A DNA stretch of 64,000 nucleotides from Ruegeria atlantica (GTDB taxonomy: Bacteria > Pseudomonadota > Alphaproteobacteria > Rhodobacterales > Rhodobacteraceae), in NCBI RefSeq assembly GCF_013032005.1, contig NZ_WQBE01000003.1, forward strand, positions 62,001-126,000. Direction: 5' to 3'. Shown piece after piece: positions 36,619 through 46,551 of the stretch. Both the position numbers and the translations under genes were made by a program. The notes beneath the pieces are model-generated. The model saw nothing but the letters and a program-made list of their open reading frames with translations. It did not search any database and was not told the DNA's origin. The first letter of the stretch is position 1. The number at the start of each line of letters is the position of its first letter.

Positions 36619-38361
36619 ATGTTCCAGAATTCCAATCCCGTCAAAACCGCCTGGGGATCGCTGCGCAAAGGCTTTGTTGCGGTTGCGATCTTCAGCCTGT
36701 TCCTGAACCTCTTGATGCTGGCCGGGCCGCTATACATGCTGCAGGTCTATGACCGGGTTTTGACCAGCCAGAACATAGACACATTGATCGCCTTGTCCGT
36801 GCTGCTGGCGGGGGTATTCATCGTCATTGCGTGCCTCGACCTGATGCGGATGCGCATTCTGGGCCGCCTGGCCGCCCGGTTCGAACTCAGCGTCGGCGCG
36901 CCCGTCCTGAGTGCCGCCATGCGCCGCCGGGTTCAAGGAGAAGCTGAGGCAGGCGAAAACCTGGTCGAGGATGTGAACGGGTTCCGCGAATTCATTTCCG
37001 GCACCACCCTGACCGCCTTTTTCGATGCTCCGTGGATACCCATCTATCTGATGGTTCTTTATGTGCTGCACCCGTTTCTGGGTCTGTTGGGTCTGGCCGG
37101 AGCGCTGACCTTGACATTCATGGCGCTGATCAACAACGCCCGATCCCGAGGCCCGATGCAGCAGGCCGCGCAGGCACGAGGGCGGTCGGATGCGCTGTTC
37201 AAGATCAGCGACAGGAATGCCGAACTGGTCCATGCGCTGGGTATGAAATCCGATCTGGTACGCCGCTGGACCGCGCTGCAAACTGACGCGCATCAACACA
37301 AAACCCGCGCCGCTGATCGGGTGGCCAGCTTTTCCGTATTGTCCAAGACCATACGTATGGGCCTGCAATCAGCGGTTCTGGGGATGGGTGCGGCACTGGC
37401 CGTGATCGGCGAGTCCACCGCAGGCGTCATGATTGCCGCCACGATTGTTCTGGCTCGTGCACTTGCGCCGATTGATCAGTTGATCGGGCAGTGGCGCACT
37501 TTTCTGGCTGCACGCGGGTCCTATAGCAAAATCAAACAATTGACCGAAGATTTTGCCGAGGCGCCTCCAAACCTGAACTTGCCGCGTGCGTTCAAATCGA
37601 TGGACGTCCGCATCGCTCAGGCAGGCCCTCCGCTTGCGATCAATGCCACCATCCGGGCGATTGATTTCAGCCTCACGGCCGGGGACGTTCTGGCATTGAT
37701 TGGCCAGAGCGGTTCGGGCAAGACCACGCTGGGCAAGATGCTTGCGGGCATCTGGCATCCGCAACGGGGCGAGGTTCTGCTGGACGGCAGCCCGATGTCG
37801 AAATGGAACCCCGAAGACTTGGGCAAACAGATCGGATACCTGCCACAGGATGTCGAGCTGTTCGATGGCACAATCCGCGAAAACATTGCCCGGTTCTCCA
37901 CCGCGATCGACGATGCCGAGGTCCTGCGTGCCGCGCGCGAAGCAGGGGTTCACGAACTGGTCAGCGGTTTGCCCGACGGGTACGAAACCAGGCTTGGCCG
38001 CGGTTTTTTCCTGTCCGGCGGTCAGCGTCAGAGGCTGGCTCTGGCACGTGCGCTATACGGTGATCCGTTTGTTCTGGTTTTGGATGAACCCAACTCGGAT
38101 CTGGACGCCGAGGGCGAACAGGCCCTGCGCGATGCTTTGCTGGCCGTGCAGGAACGCGGCGGGATTGCCATTGTCATGACGCATCGCCCAGCCACGCTGC
38201 AGGCGGCGAACAAGGTGATGGTGTTGCGCAATGGCAATCAAACCCAGTTCGGCGACAAGCAGGACGTTCTGAAAGTCAATCGCCGCAACGTTCTGGACAA
38301 ACCAACACAACCGGCACCCAGCCGGGTGGATGAAACTCAGATCACAGGAGCGGCCCAATGA
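36619..38361 (+). CDS. Type I secretion system ABC transporter (PrtD family)
   Basis: A 580-residue exporter. Residues 15-310 are the six-helix ABC membrane domain (FSLFLNLLMLAGPLYMLQVYDRV is typical of PrtD/AprD). The ATPase has Walker A GQSGSGKTTLGK, signature FLSGGQRQRLALA, Walker B VLVLDEPNSDLD and H-loop MTHRP. No N-terminal peptidase or CLD domain. It energises export of the adjacent RTX protein through HlyD-like and TolC-like partners. It overlaps the next gene as ATGA. Confidence 0.93.
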   Translation: MFQNSNPVKTAWGSLRKGFVAVAIFSLFLNLLMLAGPLYMLQVYDRVLTSQNIDTLIALSVLLAGVFIVIACLDLMRMRILGRLAARFELSVGAPVLSAAMRRRVQGEAEAGENLVEDVNGFREFISGTTLTAFFDAPWIPIYLMVLYVLHPFLGLLGLAGALTLTFMALINNARSRGPMQQAAQARGRSDALFKISDRNAELVHALGMKSDLVRRWTALQTDAHQHKTRAADRVASFSVLSKTIRMGLQSAVLGMGAALAVIGESTAGVMIAATIVLARALAPIDQLIGQWRTFLAARGSYSKIKQLTEDFAEAPPNLNLPRAFKSMDVRIAQAGPPLAINATIRAIDFSLTAGDVLALIGQSGSGKTTLGKMLAGIWHPQRGEVLLDGSPMSKWNPEDLGKQIGYLPQDVELFDGTIRENIARFSTAIDDAEVLRAAREAGVHELVSGLPDGYETRLGRGFFLSGGQRQRLALARALYGDPFVLVLDEPNSDLDAEGEQALRDALLAVQERGGIAIVMTHRPATLQAANKVMVLRNGNQTQFGDKQDVLKVNRRNVLDKPTQPAPSRVDETQITGAAQ

Positions 38362-39728
38362 CTGACCTGGTCAAATACTCAGCCCCTCGCACTGCCATGG
38401 GATTTCACGAGGCACAGCTGAAAGAGATATCGGAAAGCTCCTCCGGTATTGCCCGTTATGTTCTGTTTGGGCTTTTCACCCTGGCGGCATTCGTCGGCGG
38501 CAGCGCCTATTGGGCCTTTGCCTTGAAACTCGATGGTGCCGTGGTTGCACCCGCATCCTTTGTGGTAGAGGGCCAACGCAAAACGGTCGAACATCTGGAC
38601 GGCGGCATAATTCAGTCGATCCTGGTCACAGACGGCCAATTTGTGCAGGCAGGGCAGCCTCTGGTTCAGCTCGACAGCACCGAGATTAACGTGGATCTTA
38701 GCGTTCAGGGTAGCCAGTTGGGTGAGCTGTCGGTTCGCCGCGCGCGCCTGCTGGCGCAAATGAGCGGGCAGAGCCAATTTGAAGAAACCACCGCCCTGGC
38801 GGGATTCCGCGAAGGAATGGACCGCCTGCATTGGGTGTCGCCTTACCTGACCCAGAAACAACTATTTGACGCCGAAGCCCGTGCCCGCCGGACCGAAGCG
38901 CAGATCAACGCGCAACGTATCGCGGGCCTACGCAACCAGGTCACGGGTCTGGATGAACAGCGCCGCGCGGCCCGGAACCAGATCAAGATCACGCGGGTTG
39001 AGTTGTCCAACTTAGAGACGCTGTTGAATAAGGGGCTGGTCGCCGTCACGCGGGTCAGCGCACGGCAGATCGAGTTGGAACGGCTGGCTGGCGTTGACGC
39101 ATCATTGCGCACCCAGATCGCCCAGGCCGAAGATCAGGTGCAAGAGTTGGAGCTGTCCCTGCTCAGCCAGCAAAAACTACGCGATGAGGTCCTCGCCGGA
39201 GAGTTGGCTGTTGTTGAGGCCCAGCTTGATCTGGTTCGACCGCAATTCGCGGGCACGCTGGCACGCCTGAAGCGAACACAGGTTCTGGCCCCGACCAGCG
39301 GACGCGTCGTGAATTTGGAAGTGTCAACCAATGGCGGGGTGATCCGCCCGGGTGCGCCAATCATGGATATCGTCCCAGCCGATCAGGCCCTGATCGTCGA
39401 GGCACGGGTCAAGACCGGCGACATTGACAAGCTGCGGATCGGTCAATCTACGCGCATCCGCCTGTCGGCCTTTGCGCAAGCGGACGTGCCCGAAGCTGTG
39501 GGGCATATCTTCGACATCTCAGCCGATGCGCTTGAGGATGAACGCACCGGCGAAGCCTATTACAAGGCGCGGGTAAAGCTGAATGCCGAACAACCGCGAG
39601 ACGTGGCCGCATTGGAACTGGTGCCCGGCATGCCCGCAGATTTGTTCGTCAATACCGGCGAACGCGCCGTCATAAGCTATCTGTCGCAACCCATAAGCGA
39701 CCGGTTGGCCAAGACCTTTATCGAGTGA
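38358..39728 (+). CDS. Type I secretion membrane fusion protein (HlyD/PrtE family)
   Basis: A 456-residue periplasmic adaptor. A single N-terminal membrane helix (YVLFGLFTLAAFVGGSAYWAF) precedes a lipoyl half-motif (VEHLDGGIIQSILVTDGQFV), a long coiled coil from about 150 to 290, a second lipoyl half (VLAPTSGRVVNL) and a C-terminal beta domain (EARVKTGDIDKLRIGQ). It bridges the PrtD-like ABC protein and an outer-membrane TolC channel, which is not encoded in this window. Confidence 0.92.
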   Translation: MTDLVKYSAPRTAMGFHEAQLKEISESSSGIARYVLFGLFTLAAFVGGSAYWAFALKLDGAVVAPASFVVEGQRKTVEHLDGGIIQSILVTDGQFVQAGQPLVQLDSTEINVDLSVQGSQLGELSVRRARLLAQMSGQSQFEETTALAGFREGMDRLHWVSPYLTQKQLFDAEARARRTEAQINAQRIAGLRNQVTGLDEQRRAARNQIKITRVELSNLETLLNKGLVAVTRVSARQIELERLAGVDASLRTQIAQAEDQVQELELSLLSQQKLRDEVLAGELAVVEAQLDLVRPQFAGTLARLKRTQVLAPTSGRVVNLEVSTNGGVIRPGAPIMDIVPADQALIVEARVKTGDIDKLRIGQSTRIRLSAFAQADVPEAVGHIFDISADALEDERTGEAYYKARVKLNAEQPRDVAALELVPGMPADLFVNTGERAVISYLSQPISDRLAKTFIE

Positions 39729-39736
39729 TTTTAGCC

Positions 39737-39763
39737 GCCTGCGTCCGAGACTTGGGCGCAGGC
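39737..39763 (+). terminator. Terminator-like hairpin after the type I secretion genes
   Basis: GCCTGCGTCC (39737-39746), loop GAGACTT, GGGCGCAGGC (39754-39763): a 10-bp stem with one wobble pair, then ATTTCTG. It lies 8 bp after the membrane fusion stop and before the convergent TetR gene. The T-run is weak. Confidence 0.55.
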
Positions 39764-39814
39764 ATTTCTGAGATCGTTGTCCCGATCCAACCAGTATCAA
39801 TGCGTGCTTAAGTG

Positions 39815-40432
39815 TCAGACGCCGTAACGCGCCATGAACATGTCCACTGCGTGCAACGCGATCTCATCAATCTCGGATTGTTTAAAATTGGTCTGGATGC
39901 CCAACGCGGCTTTGGTCCAGAAGCGAACCTTGCACAGTTCTGAGAACTGTTCGGCTGCAATCTGAACATCTTCGATAACCAATTCGCCTTTTTGAACGGC
40001 CTTTTCCAAATATTCGACCATATGACGCTGGCCATTCTGAGGTCCGGATTCGTAAAACGCCTGGCCCAATTCAGGGAACCGATCCCGCTCGGCCACGCAG
40101 ATACGAAATACCTGCTGCGCGAAATCGGACACTAGAAATGCGGTTAGCTGCGTCGCCGTGATCGTCAACACTTCGCGCGCAGGTTTGGAGTCGTCGATCA
40201 TCGAAATGACTCTTTCAGCCATACGCTTGCATTCGGTCTGGGCGACTTCCATGAACAGCAGACGCTTGTCGGGGAAATAGCTGTAGAGCGTCGCCTTGGA
40301 CACGCCCGCCGCCCGCGCGATGTCATCGACGCTGGCACCTTCGAACCCATCCGCCATGAAAACTTCTCGGGCTCCGCGCAAAACCTGATCGAATTTGCGG
40401 CCCGTTCGAAGGATGGCGGCTGTCTGAGTCAT
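39815..40432 (-). CDS. TetR/AcrR-family transcriptional regulator
   Basis: A 205-residue repressor. The N-terminal helix-turn-helix reads VLRGAREVFMADGFEGASVD followed by AAGVSKATLYSYFPDKRLLF, the standard TetR pattern. The C-terminal domain resembles the AcrR-like TetR_C group (DFAQQVFRICVAERDRFPEL). ATG at 40432 has AGGAG upstream. It is divergent from the AEC transporter gene, which it may control. An imperfect palindrome around GATCAGTAC at 40471-40480 is a possible operator but weak. Confidence 0.87.
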   Translation of the reverse strand: MTQTAAILRTGRKFDQVLRGAREVFMADGFEGASVDDIARAAGVSKATLYSYFPDKRLLFMEVAQTECKRMAERVISMIDDSKPAREVLTITATQLTAFLVSDFAQQVFRICVAERDRFPELGQAFYESGPQNGQRHMVEYLEKAVQKGELVIEDVQIAAEQFSELCKVRFWTKAALGIQTNFKQSEIDEIALHAVDMFMARYGV

Positions 40433-40614
40433 GAGCTCTCCTAGGGTTAGTGTTCTCCTCAAACTATAAACCGATCAGTACAGATACAACGATTCGCGTC
40501 GTCCCGTTGCGTAACGGAATGTGAATTCTGAATGTTTTGCCCCGCAAACCCGCGGCTTTCGGTCGTTGTCGTTCAAGGCTTGCTGCGCGGTCAAACGATG
40601 CTAACACTTTGGGC

Positions 40615-41544
40615 ATGGTCGAAATATTTCTGCGCACGCTTCCGTTTTTTGCAATCATCGGCCTGGGATACTGGGCCGGGCGTAGCCGCTTTTTCACCGA
40701 AGACGCGACAGCCTATCTGACAAAGTTCGTGTTCTATTTCGCACTGTCGGCGATGCTGTTTCGCTTTGCCGCCACCCTGCCCTTTGCCGACATTTTCAAC
40801 GGGCGGCTGATGGCGGGCTATCTGCTGGGAACTCTCGCCGTGTATGGTCTGGCAACTGGAGTGGCCTGGGTTCGCAGGCTTGATATTCCTACCGCGGCGG
40901 TCGAGGCCCAATGTGCCGCCATCGGAAATGTCGGCTTTCTGGGACTACCGATGCTGGCGCTGTTGTTGTCCGAGGCCGCCATTGGGCCGGTCATGCTGGT
41001 TCTGACCGTTGATCTGGTGGTGTTTTCGTCCTTGATCGTGATTTTGATCAACGCGGGGCGCGACGGACGGCTGACCCCGGCAACGTTGCGCCTGATTGGG
41101 TTGGGATTGTTGAAGAACCCAATGATCGTTTCGATTTCCGCAGGGCTTCTGTGGTCGGCTTTGGAAATGCCGGTTCCGGCGGCACTCAATGATTTTCTGA
41201 CCATTCTGGGCGGGGCGGCCACACCGGGGGCTTTGTTTGCAATTGGGGCCTCTTTGGCGTCCAAGTCCGCCGAACGCATTCAGGTTGCGGCATGGCTGAG
41301 TTTTTGCAAGTTGGTCATTCACCCGGCTTGTGTGGCCGTGGTGCTGCTGTGGTTGATGCCCGTCGATGCCTTTTCCGCCACGGTCGCAATTGCGGCAGCG
41401 GCGCTACCGGTGGCCGGAAATGTTTACATGCTGGCAGCCCACTACCGTGTGGCCCCGCACCGGGCCTCAGCAGCGATCTTGCTGTCGACTGCGGTCAGTA
41501 TCCTGACCGTGCCGGTGGTCATCGCCTGGGTTGGGACGCTATGA
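40615..41544 (+). CDS. AEC-family transporter (auxin efflux carrier type)
   Basis: A 309-residue membrane protein of about ten helices. It starts VEIFLRTLPFFAIIGLGYWAG, and the two halves are linked near residue 160. Family members export or import organic acids such as malate or auxin-like compounds. ATG at 40615 is chosen because it places the first helix near the N-terminus; the longer frame adds a basic segment that is not typical. Divergent from the TetR gene. Confidence 0.85.
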   Translation: MVEIFLRTLPFFAIIGLGYWAGRSRFFTEDATAYLTKFVFYFALSAMLFRFAATLPFADIFNGRLMAGYLLGTLAVYGLATGVAWVRRLDIPTAAVEAQCAAIGNVGFLGLPMLALLLSEAAIGPVMLVLTVDLVVFSSLIVILINAGRDGRLTPATLRLIGLGLLKNPMIVSISAGLLWSALEMPVPAALNDFLTILGGAATPGALFAIGASLASKSAERIQVAAWLSFCKLVIHPACVAVVLLWLMPVDAFSATVAIAAAALPVAGNVYMLAAHYRVAPHRASAAILLSTAVSILTVPVVIAWVGTL

Positions 41545-41645
41545 GCCAAAGCATTCAAAAAAACGCGCGCCGAAGTCGTGCGGCCTTTACGTGGCGTCCT
41601 TGGATCGTTAGCCATAACGCGATCTAAATTTAAGGACTCTGCCAG

Positions 41646-42479
41646 ATGGAAACCCTTTCGGAAAACGCCTGTTTCGGTGGCGTGCAGGGCGTCTACCGCC
41701 ATGCGTCGCCAGCCTGCCAATGCGACATGACCTTTGGTCTGTTTCTACCTGCCGAAGCAAAGGACGGCCCGGTTCCCGTCCTGTGGTATTTGTCTGGCCT
41801 GACCTGCACACACGAAAACGCCATGACCAAGGCTGGTGCGCAGGCCTGGGCAGCCGAACAAGGCATTGCCGTCGTGTTCCCCGACACCTCTCCGCGGGGT
41901 GAAGGCGTGGCCGATCACGATGACTATGATCTGGGCCAGGGCGCTGGATTCTATGTGAATGCAACACAAACCCCATGGGCACCGCATTTCAATATGTGGG
42001 ATTATGTAGCTGAGGAACTGCCGAACCTGCTGGCGGAAAACTTCGCCATCGACATGGATCGTCAAGCGATCACTGGTCATTCAATGGGTGGCCACGGGGC
42101 GCTGACCCTGGCGATGAACCTGCCGAGTCGGTTCCGGTCGGTTTCGGCCTTCGCGCCGATTTCGAACCCGACCGGCGCGGATTGGGGACGCAAACAGCTG
42201 AGCGCCTATCTGGGCGATGACGAAACAGCCTGGGCCAAGCACGATGCCTCGTTGATGATGAAAGAGGTTGGCTTTGACGGCCCAATCCTGATCGACACAG
42301 GTGCCAGTGATCAGTTCATCGACCTTTTACGCCCCGAGGCGCTGGCGACAGCCATCGCGGAACGACGCCAGCAGGCAACCTATCGTTTACAGCCGGGCTA
42401 TGATCACTCGTATTTCTTTGTATCGACCTTCATGGAAGACCACATCACCTTCCACGCCGAAGCGCTGTACGGGGACTGA
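41646..42479 (+). CDS. fghA: S-formylglutathione hydrolase
   Basis: A 277-residue esterase-D family alpha/beta hydrolase. The nucleophile elbow is GHSMGGHGAL; the oxyanion region reads LWYLSGLTCTHENAMTKAG, and the acid and His lie in TGASDQF and QPGYDHSYFF. It hydrolyses S-formylglutathione to formate and glutathione, the second step of glutathione-dependent formaldehyde oxidation. The partner dehydrogenase is not in this window. AAGGA lies 9 bases before the ATG. Only 3 bp separate it from the transhydrogenase gene. Confidence 0.94.
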   Translation: METLSENACFGGVQGVYRHASPACQCDMTFGLFLPAEAKDGPVPVLWYLSGLTCTHENAMTKAGAQAWAAEQGIAVVFPDTSPRGEGVADHDDYDLGQGAGFYVNATQTPWAPHFNMWDYVAEELPNLLAENFAIDMDRQAITGHSMGGHGALTLAMNLPSRFRSVSAFAPISNPTGADWGRKQLSAYLGDDETAWAKHDASLMMKEVGFDGPILIDTGASDQFIDLLRPEALATAIAERRQQATYRLQPGYDHSYFFVSTFMEDHITFHAEALYGD

Positions 42480-42482
42480 CGG

Positions 42483-43940
42483 ATGAGCAAATTTGACTAT
42501 GACCTGATCATCATCGGGTCAGGGCCATCAGGGCGTTCCGCGGCAATCCAGGCGGGCAAACTGAAACGTCGTGTGCTGGTGATTGACCGCAAAGACCGAT
42601 TTGGCGGCGTGTCGGTTCATACCGGCACAATCCCCTCGAAAACCTTGCGCGAAACGGTGCTAAACCTGTCCGGCTGGCGCGAGCGCAGTTTTTATGGCCG
42701 GTCTTACCGGGTCAAGGATCAAATCCGCGCCGAAGACCTCAAGGCGCGTCTGCACATGACGCTGGATCACGAGGTTGACGTGCTGGAACATCAGTTCAAC
42801 CGCAACCACGTGGAAACCCTGAACGGTCTGGCCAGGTTCGTCGGCCCGCATGAGATAGAGGTCGCCACCGATGCCGGTGAAACCACGCGCCTGACTGCGG
42901 CTAAATTCCTGATCGCCACCGGGACCAAAACCTACCGCCCGGATTACGTGCCCTTCAACGGCAAGACCGTGGTCGACGGCGATGACTTTCTGGAAATGGC
43001 CGAGATTCCGCGCTCGCTTGTCGTGATCGGTGCTGGCGTGATCGGCGTCGAATACGCCACAATGTTCTCTGCGCTGGATGTGCGGGTGACCCTGATCGAG
43101 CCGCGCGAGACATTCCTGGATTTCATCGACAAGCGGCTGATCCATGATTTTACTCATCAGATCCGTGAAAACGGCGTTGATCTGCGGTTGGGATCTGCGG
43201 TGGAAAAGATCGAGGACGCGGGCGACCATGTCGAAGTCACGCTGGACAACGGTCGTCATGTCCGTGGCGAGATGCTACTGTTTGCGGCCGGGCGGATGGG
43301 GGCAACGTCAGCATTGAATCTGGATGCGGTCGGGCTGGAGACAGATCATCGCAACCGGATCAAGGTGGATCGTAAGACCTATCAGACCACCGTGCCGCAT
43401 ATCTACGCCACCGGTGATGTGATCGGGCACCCGTCGCTGGCCTCAACTTCGCTGCAACAGGGGCGCGTGGCGGCCTGTCATGCGCTGGATACCCCCACCC
43501 TGCCGGAAAGCCCATGGTACCCGTATGGCATCTATTCGGTACCCGAGATCTCCACTTGTGGTATGTCCGAGGAAGAATTGCAGGAACGCGGCATCCCTTA
43601 TGAAGTCGGCGTGGCGCGGTTCCGCGAGACCTCGCGCGGGCATATCATGGGGTTGGAGCATGGCATGCTGAAAATGCTGTTCTCGCTGAAAACCCGCCGG
43701 GTGCTGGGCGTGCAGATCGTGGGCGAAGGGGCGACTGAGTTAATCCATATCGCGCAGGCGGTGCTGAACCTGAAAGGCACGGTGGACTACTTCGTGCAGA
43801 ACACGTTCAATTATCCGACCTTGGCTGAAGCCTACAAGATCGCCGGTCTGGACGCGTTCAACCGGATGCCGATCCCCGAAGAGTTCAAGGTGCGCAAGAA
43901 ACCCGCAGAACCCGCCAAGAAACAGGCCAAGAAGGCGTGA
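42483..43940 (+). CDS. sthA: Si-specific NAD(P)+ transhydrogenase (soluble)
   Basis: A 485-residue flavoprotein of the pyridine nucleotide-disulfide family. FAD loop [18 protein letters not shown](P) loop [21 protein letters not shown]-terminal dimer domain YCQ-free with [14 protein letters not shown]. The redox disulfide of relatives is replaced by [13 protein letters not shown], as expected for SthA. It moves reducing equivalents between NADPH and NADH in the cytoplasm. A Lys/Ala/Pro-rich tail ([14 protein letters not shown]) extends beyond E. coli SthA. It overlaps the next gene by 4 bases. Confidence 0.92.
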   Translation: MSKFDYDLIIIGSGPSGRSAAIQAGKLKRRVLVIDRKDRFGGVSVHTGTIPSKTLRETVLNLSGWRERSFYGRSYRVKDQIRAEDLKARLHMTLDHEVDVLEHQFNRNHVETLNGLARFVGPHEIEVATDAGETTRLTAAKFLIATGTKTYRPDYVPFNGKTVVDGDDFLEMAEIPRSLVVIGAGVIGVEYATMFSALDVRVTLIEPRETFLDFIDKRLIHDFTHQIRENGVDLRLGSAVEKIEDAGDHVEVTLDNGRHVRGEMLLFAAGRMGATSALNLDAVGLETDHRNRIKVDRKTYQTTVPHIYATGDVIGHPSLASTSLQQGRVAACHALDTPTLPESPWYPYGIYSVPEISTCGMSEEELQERGIPYEVGVARFRETSRGHIMGLEHGMLKMLFSLKTRRVLGVQIVGEGATELIHIAQAVLNLKGTVDYFVQNTFNYPTLAEAYKIAGLDAFNRMPIPEEFKVRKKPAEPAKKQAKKA

Positions 43941-44392
43941 CCACCCTGTATGTCGATGGCGATGCCTGTCCTGTGAAGGCCGAGGCCGAGCGAGTGGCGA
44001 CTCGCCACAAGGTGCCGATGGCGTTGGTCTCGAATGGTGGGTTGCGGCCATCGGCCAATCCCCTAGTGCAGGTCGTCATCGTTGCGGAAGGCGCGGACGA
44101 GGCGGACAAGTGGATCGCTGAGCGTTGTGGGCCTGGGGATGTGGTGGTGACCTCGGATATCCCTTTGGCCGCCAAATGCGTTGAAGCCGGGGCACGCGTG
44201 CTGCGCCCAAATGGTGAAGCGTTTACGGCAGCCAATATCGGCCAGCAGCTAGCCATGCGCGATCTGATGGCCGACCTGCGGGCAGCCAATCCGCTGGGGG
44301 CTGGTGGCGGAGGCAAACCTTTTGGCAAGGCGGACCGATCGCGGTTTCTGGATGCGTTGGAACGTGAACTGCGCGCAGCGCAGCGCCGGTAA
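43937..44392 (+). CDS. YaiI/YqxD family protein (UPF0178, DUF188)
   Basis: A 151-residue protein with the family's N-terminus, [17 protein letters not shown], and [20 protein letters not shown]. The Asp-rich pattern suggests a PIN-like nuclease fold, but no activity is established for the family. The GTG start at 43937 overlaps the sthA stop, so it shares that operon. Confidence 0.9.
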   Translation: MTTLYVDGDACPVKAEAERVATRHKVPMALVSNGGLRPSANPLVQVVIVAEGADEADKWIAERCGPGDVVVTSDIPLAAKCVEAGARVLRPNGEAFTAANIGQQLAMRDLMADLRAANPLGAGGGGKPFGKADRSRFLDALERELRAAQRR

Positions 44393-44537
44393 CTCTCCCG
44401 CCCGTCGGCGACGCATCAATGATGCGCCTTCTCCCGTTGGGCCGGGCAGCGCTGCGCGCTGCGGTTCCGACTTGAAAGTCCTGTCCGGGATTGGTTCAGT
44501 CGGGCGCAAGCAGAGATTGATTTGACAGGGGCGTAAT

Positions 44538-45158
44538 ATGCCGATTGAAGCCGTAATTTTCGACATTGGAAATGTTCTGATCGAATGGCAGCCAGAGCGT
44601 TACTATGACAAGGCCATCGGAGAAGACCGCCGCCGCGCCATGTTTGCCGAGGTTGACCTGCACGGGATGAACGATCTGGTTGATCAGGGCCACCATTTTA
44701 CCGATACGATCTATGATTGGGCAGAGAAATACCCCGAATGGCGCGACGAAATCCGCTTGTGGCATGACAAGTGGATCGAATTGGCCACGCCGGAAATCCC
44801 GCATTCCATTCGCCTGCAACGGGCTTTGCGTGCAAAGAATATCCCGGTTTTCGCGCTCACTAATTTTGGGGTGCAGAATTTCGACTATGCCACCACGATT
44901 TATCCGTTCCTGAACGAATTTGACCGGCAATATGTCTCGGGCCGGATGAAAGCGGTCAAGCCGCACGCCCCGATTTATGAGATGGTCGAGGATGATTGTG
45001 GTCTACCGCCCAGCAGTTTGCTGTTTGCCGATGACCGGATCGACAACATCGAAACGGCACGCGCGCGGGGCTGGCAGACGCATCACTTCACTGGCCCTCA
45101 GGGCTGGGCGGAAAGGTTGGTGGCCGAAGGTCTGTTGACCCCGGACGAGGCCAAGTAG
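44538..45158 (+). CDS. HAD-family hydrolase (subfamily IA, YihX-like)
   Basis: A 206-residue HAD phosphatase: nucleophile motif VIFDIGNVLIEW, motif II ALTNFGVQNF, motif III around KAVKPHAPIYE, motif IV LFADDRIDNIE. The DIGNV form is typical of YihX/epoxide-hydrolase-like HAD enzymes that dephosphorylate small phospho-sugars. Cytoplasmic. It follows yaiI after 145 bp, which contain a small hairpin-rich stretch, and converges with the MFS gene. Confidence 0.88.
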   Translation: MPIEAVIFDIGNVLIEWQPERYYDKAIGEDRRRAMFAEVDLHGMNDLVDQGHHFTDTIYDWAEKYPEWRDEIRLWHDKWIELATPEIPHSIRLQRALRAKNIPVFALTNFGVQNFDYATTIYPFLNEFDRQYVSGRMKAVKPHAPIYEMVEDDCGLPPSSLLFADDRIDNIETARARGWQTHHFTGPQGWAERLVAEGLLTPDEAK

Positions 45159-45159
45159 A

Positions 45160-46401
45160 TCAGGCCGGAACCGCCGTTCCGCTGCGGTTTTCTCGAATGG
45201 GCAGGTGAACTATAGCGCTGAAGGCGCCAACGGCTACGCCAATCCACCAGACCATCGTGTAATCGCCATAAACGTCATACATGCGCCCGCCCAGCCAGAC
45301 GCCCAGGAAACCGCCAATCTGGTGGCTGAGGAAGATGAAACCGTAAAGGGTACCCATATAGCGCAGCCCGTACAGATGCGCGACAAGACCCGAGGTCAGA
45401 GGCACAGTCGCCAGCCAGAGCGAGCCCATGACAATCGAAAATACGATGACCGACATTGGTGTAATCGGCATGAGGATAAAGACCGCAGCCGCCAATGTGC
45501 GGGCGGTATAGATCGACGCCAGCAGGTATTTCTTGGGGAAGTGATTACCGGCCCAACCGGCCAGTAAGGTGCCACCAATATTCGCCAGCCCCACCAGCGA
45601 GATTGCCACAGCCCCCAGGGCCGAGGTGGTGGTGATGCCCAGCGAATGCAGCACGCCACCGGGTTGGATCGGGCCGCACATCTCGGTCACGAAGGCTGGG
45701 AAATGGGCGGTGATGAACGCCAATTGATAGCCGCAGCTGAAGAACCCCAGAAAGATCATTGCATAAGAGGGGTCGCGGAACGCACGGCTCAGAATCTGGC
45801 TCATGCTCTCTTCCAGTTCGGCCTTGCTGACCGGTTGTGGTGCGCGCATGAAAGGCAGCGTCAGCACAAGGGCTAGAATCGCAGCTGCAAAGACAAGAAA
45901 CACCTGTTGCCAGGGCAGGAAGCTGAGCAACCATTCTGCCGTCGGTGCGCCAATCACCTGTCCGAAACTGCCCGCCGCCGTGACAATGGCCAAAGACATC
46001 GAGCGGTTCTTGTCGGACGACGCACGCCCGACCACCGCCAGTACGACACCAAAACCCGTGCCCGCGATGCCAAATCCAACCAGCCACGCATACATTTGAT
46101 GACCAAACGGCGTTACAGACCAAGCCGACAGAACCATACCAGCCGCATAGGTCAACGCACCAAGAATGATGGCTTTCCGGTCGCCAATCTTTTCAGCCAT
46201 TGCAGCAAAGATCGGCTGTCCAATCCCCCAGGCCAGGTTTTGGATCGCGATGGCCAGCGAGAAATCGGTGCGTAGCCAACCAAACTCAGTGGCAATTGGA
46301 ATCTGGAACACTCCGAACGACGCCCGCACGGCAAAGCTGACCGTGATGATAATACATCCTACGATCAGGATCGGATTCAGCAGGCGCGTAGAATGCGACA
46401 T
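45160..46401 (-). CDS. MFS transporter (OxlT/monocarboxylate-type)
   Basis: A 413-residue protein with twelve hydrophobic segments. It has the loop AEKIGDRKAIILGALTYAAG between helices 2 and 3, and the FGVFQIPIATEFGWLRTDFS N-terminus typical of the oxalate/formate and monocarboxylate branch. It probably moves an organic anion. It is divergent from zapE and converges with the HAD gene (1 bp between stops). Substrate unknown. Confidence 0.88.
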   Translation of the reverse strand: MSHSTRLLNPILIVGCIIITVSFAVRASFGVFQIPIATEFGWLRTDFSLAIAIQNLAWGIGQPIFAAMAEKIGDRKAIILGALTYAAGMVLSAWSVTPFGHQMYAWLVGFGIAGTGFGVVLAVVGRASSDKNRSMSLAIVTAAGSFGQVIGAPTAEWLLSFLPWQQVFLVFAAAILALVLTLPFMRAPQPVSKAELEESMSQILSRAFRDPSYAMIFLGFFSCGYQLAFITAHFPAFVTEMCGPIQPGGVLHSLGITTTSALGAVAISLVGLANIGGTLLAGWAGNHFPKKYLLASIYTARTLAAAVFILMPITPMSVIVFSIVMGSLWLATVPLTSGLVAHLYGLRYMGTLYGFIFLSHQIGGFLGVWLGGRMYDVYGDYTMVWWIGVAVGAFSAIVHLPIRENRSGTAVPA

Positions 46402-46551
46402 AGGGACCTCGGGGGTATTGGTTCGACGGACGGTAGTGGATTTGAGCAGTCGGTCAAATCAGCAGATTTGCGGTCACGGATAAGGAAATTTGATGGGTCG
46501 TGGGAAATGGCCGCTTTTCAAGGCTCAACGCGGGCGCTATGGCTCGAATCC

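Noticed and set aside
40463..40500. TetR operator around GATCAGTAC
   Set aside because: Only about 7 of 11 positions are symmetric; too weak to list as a feature.
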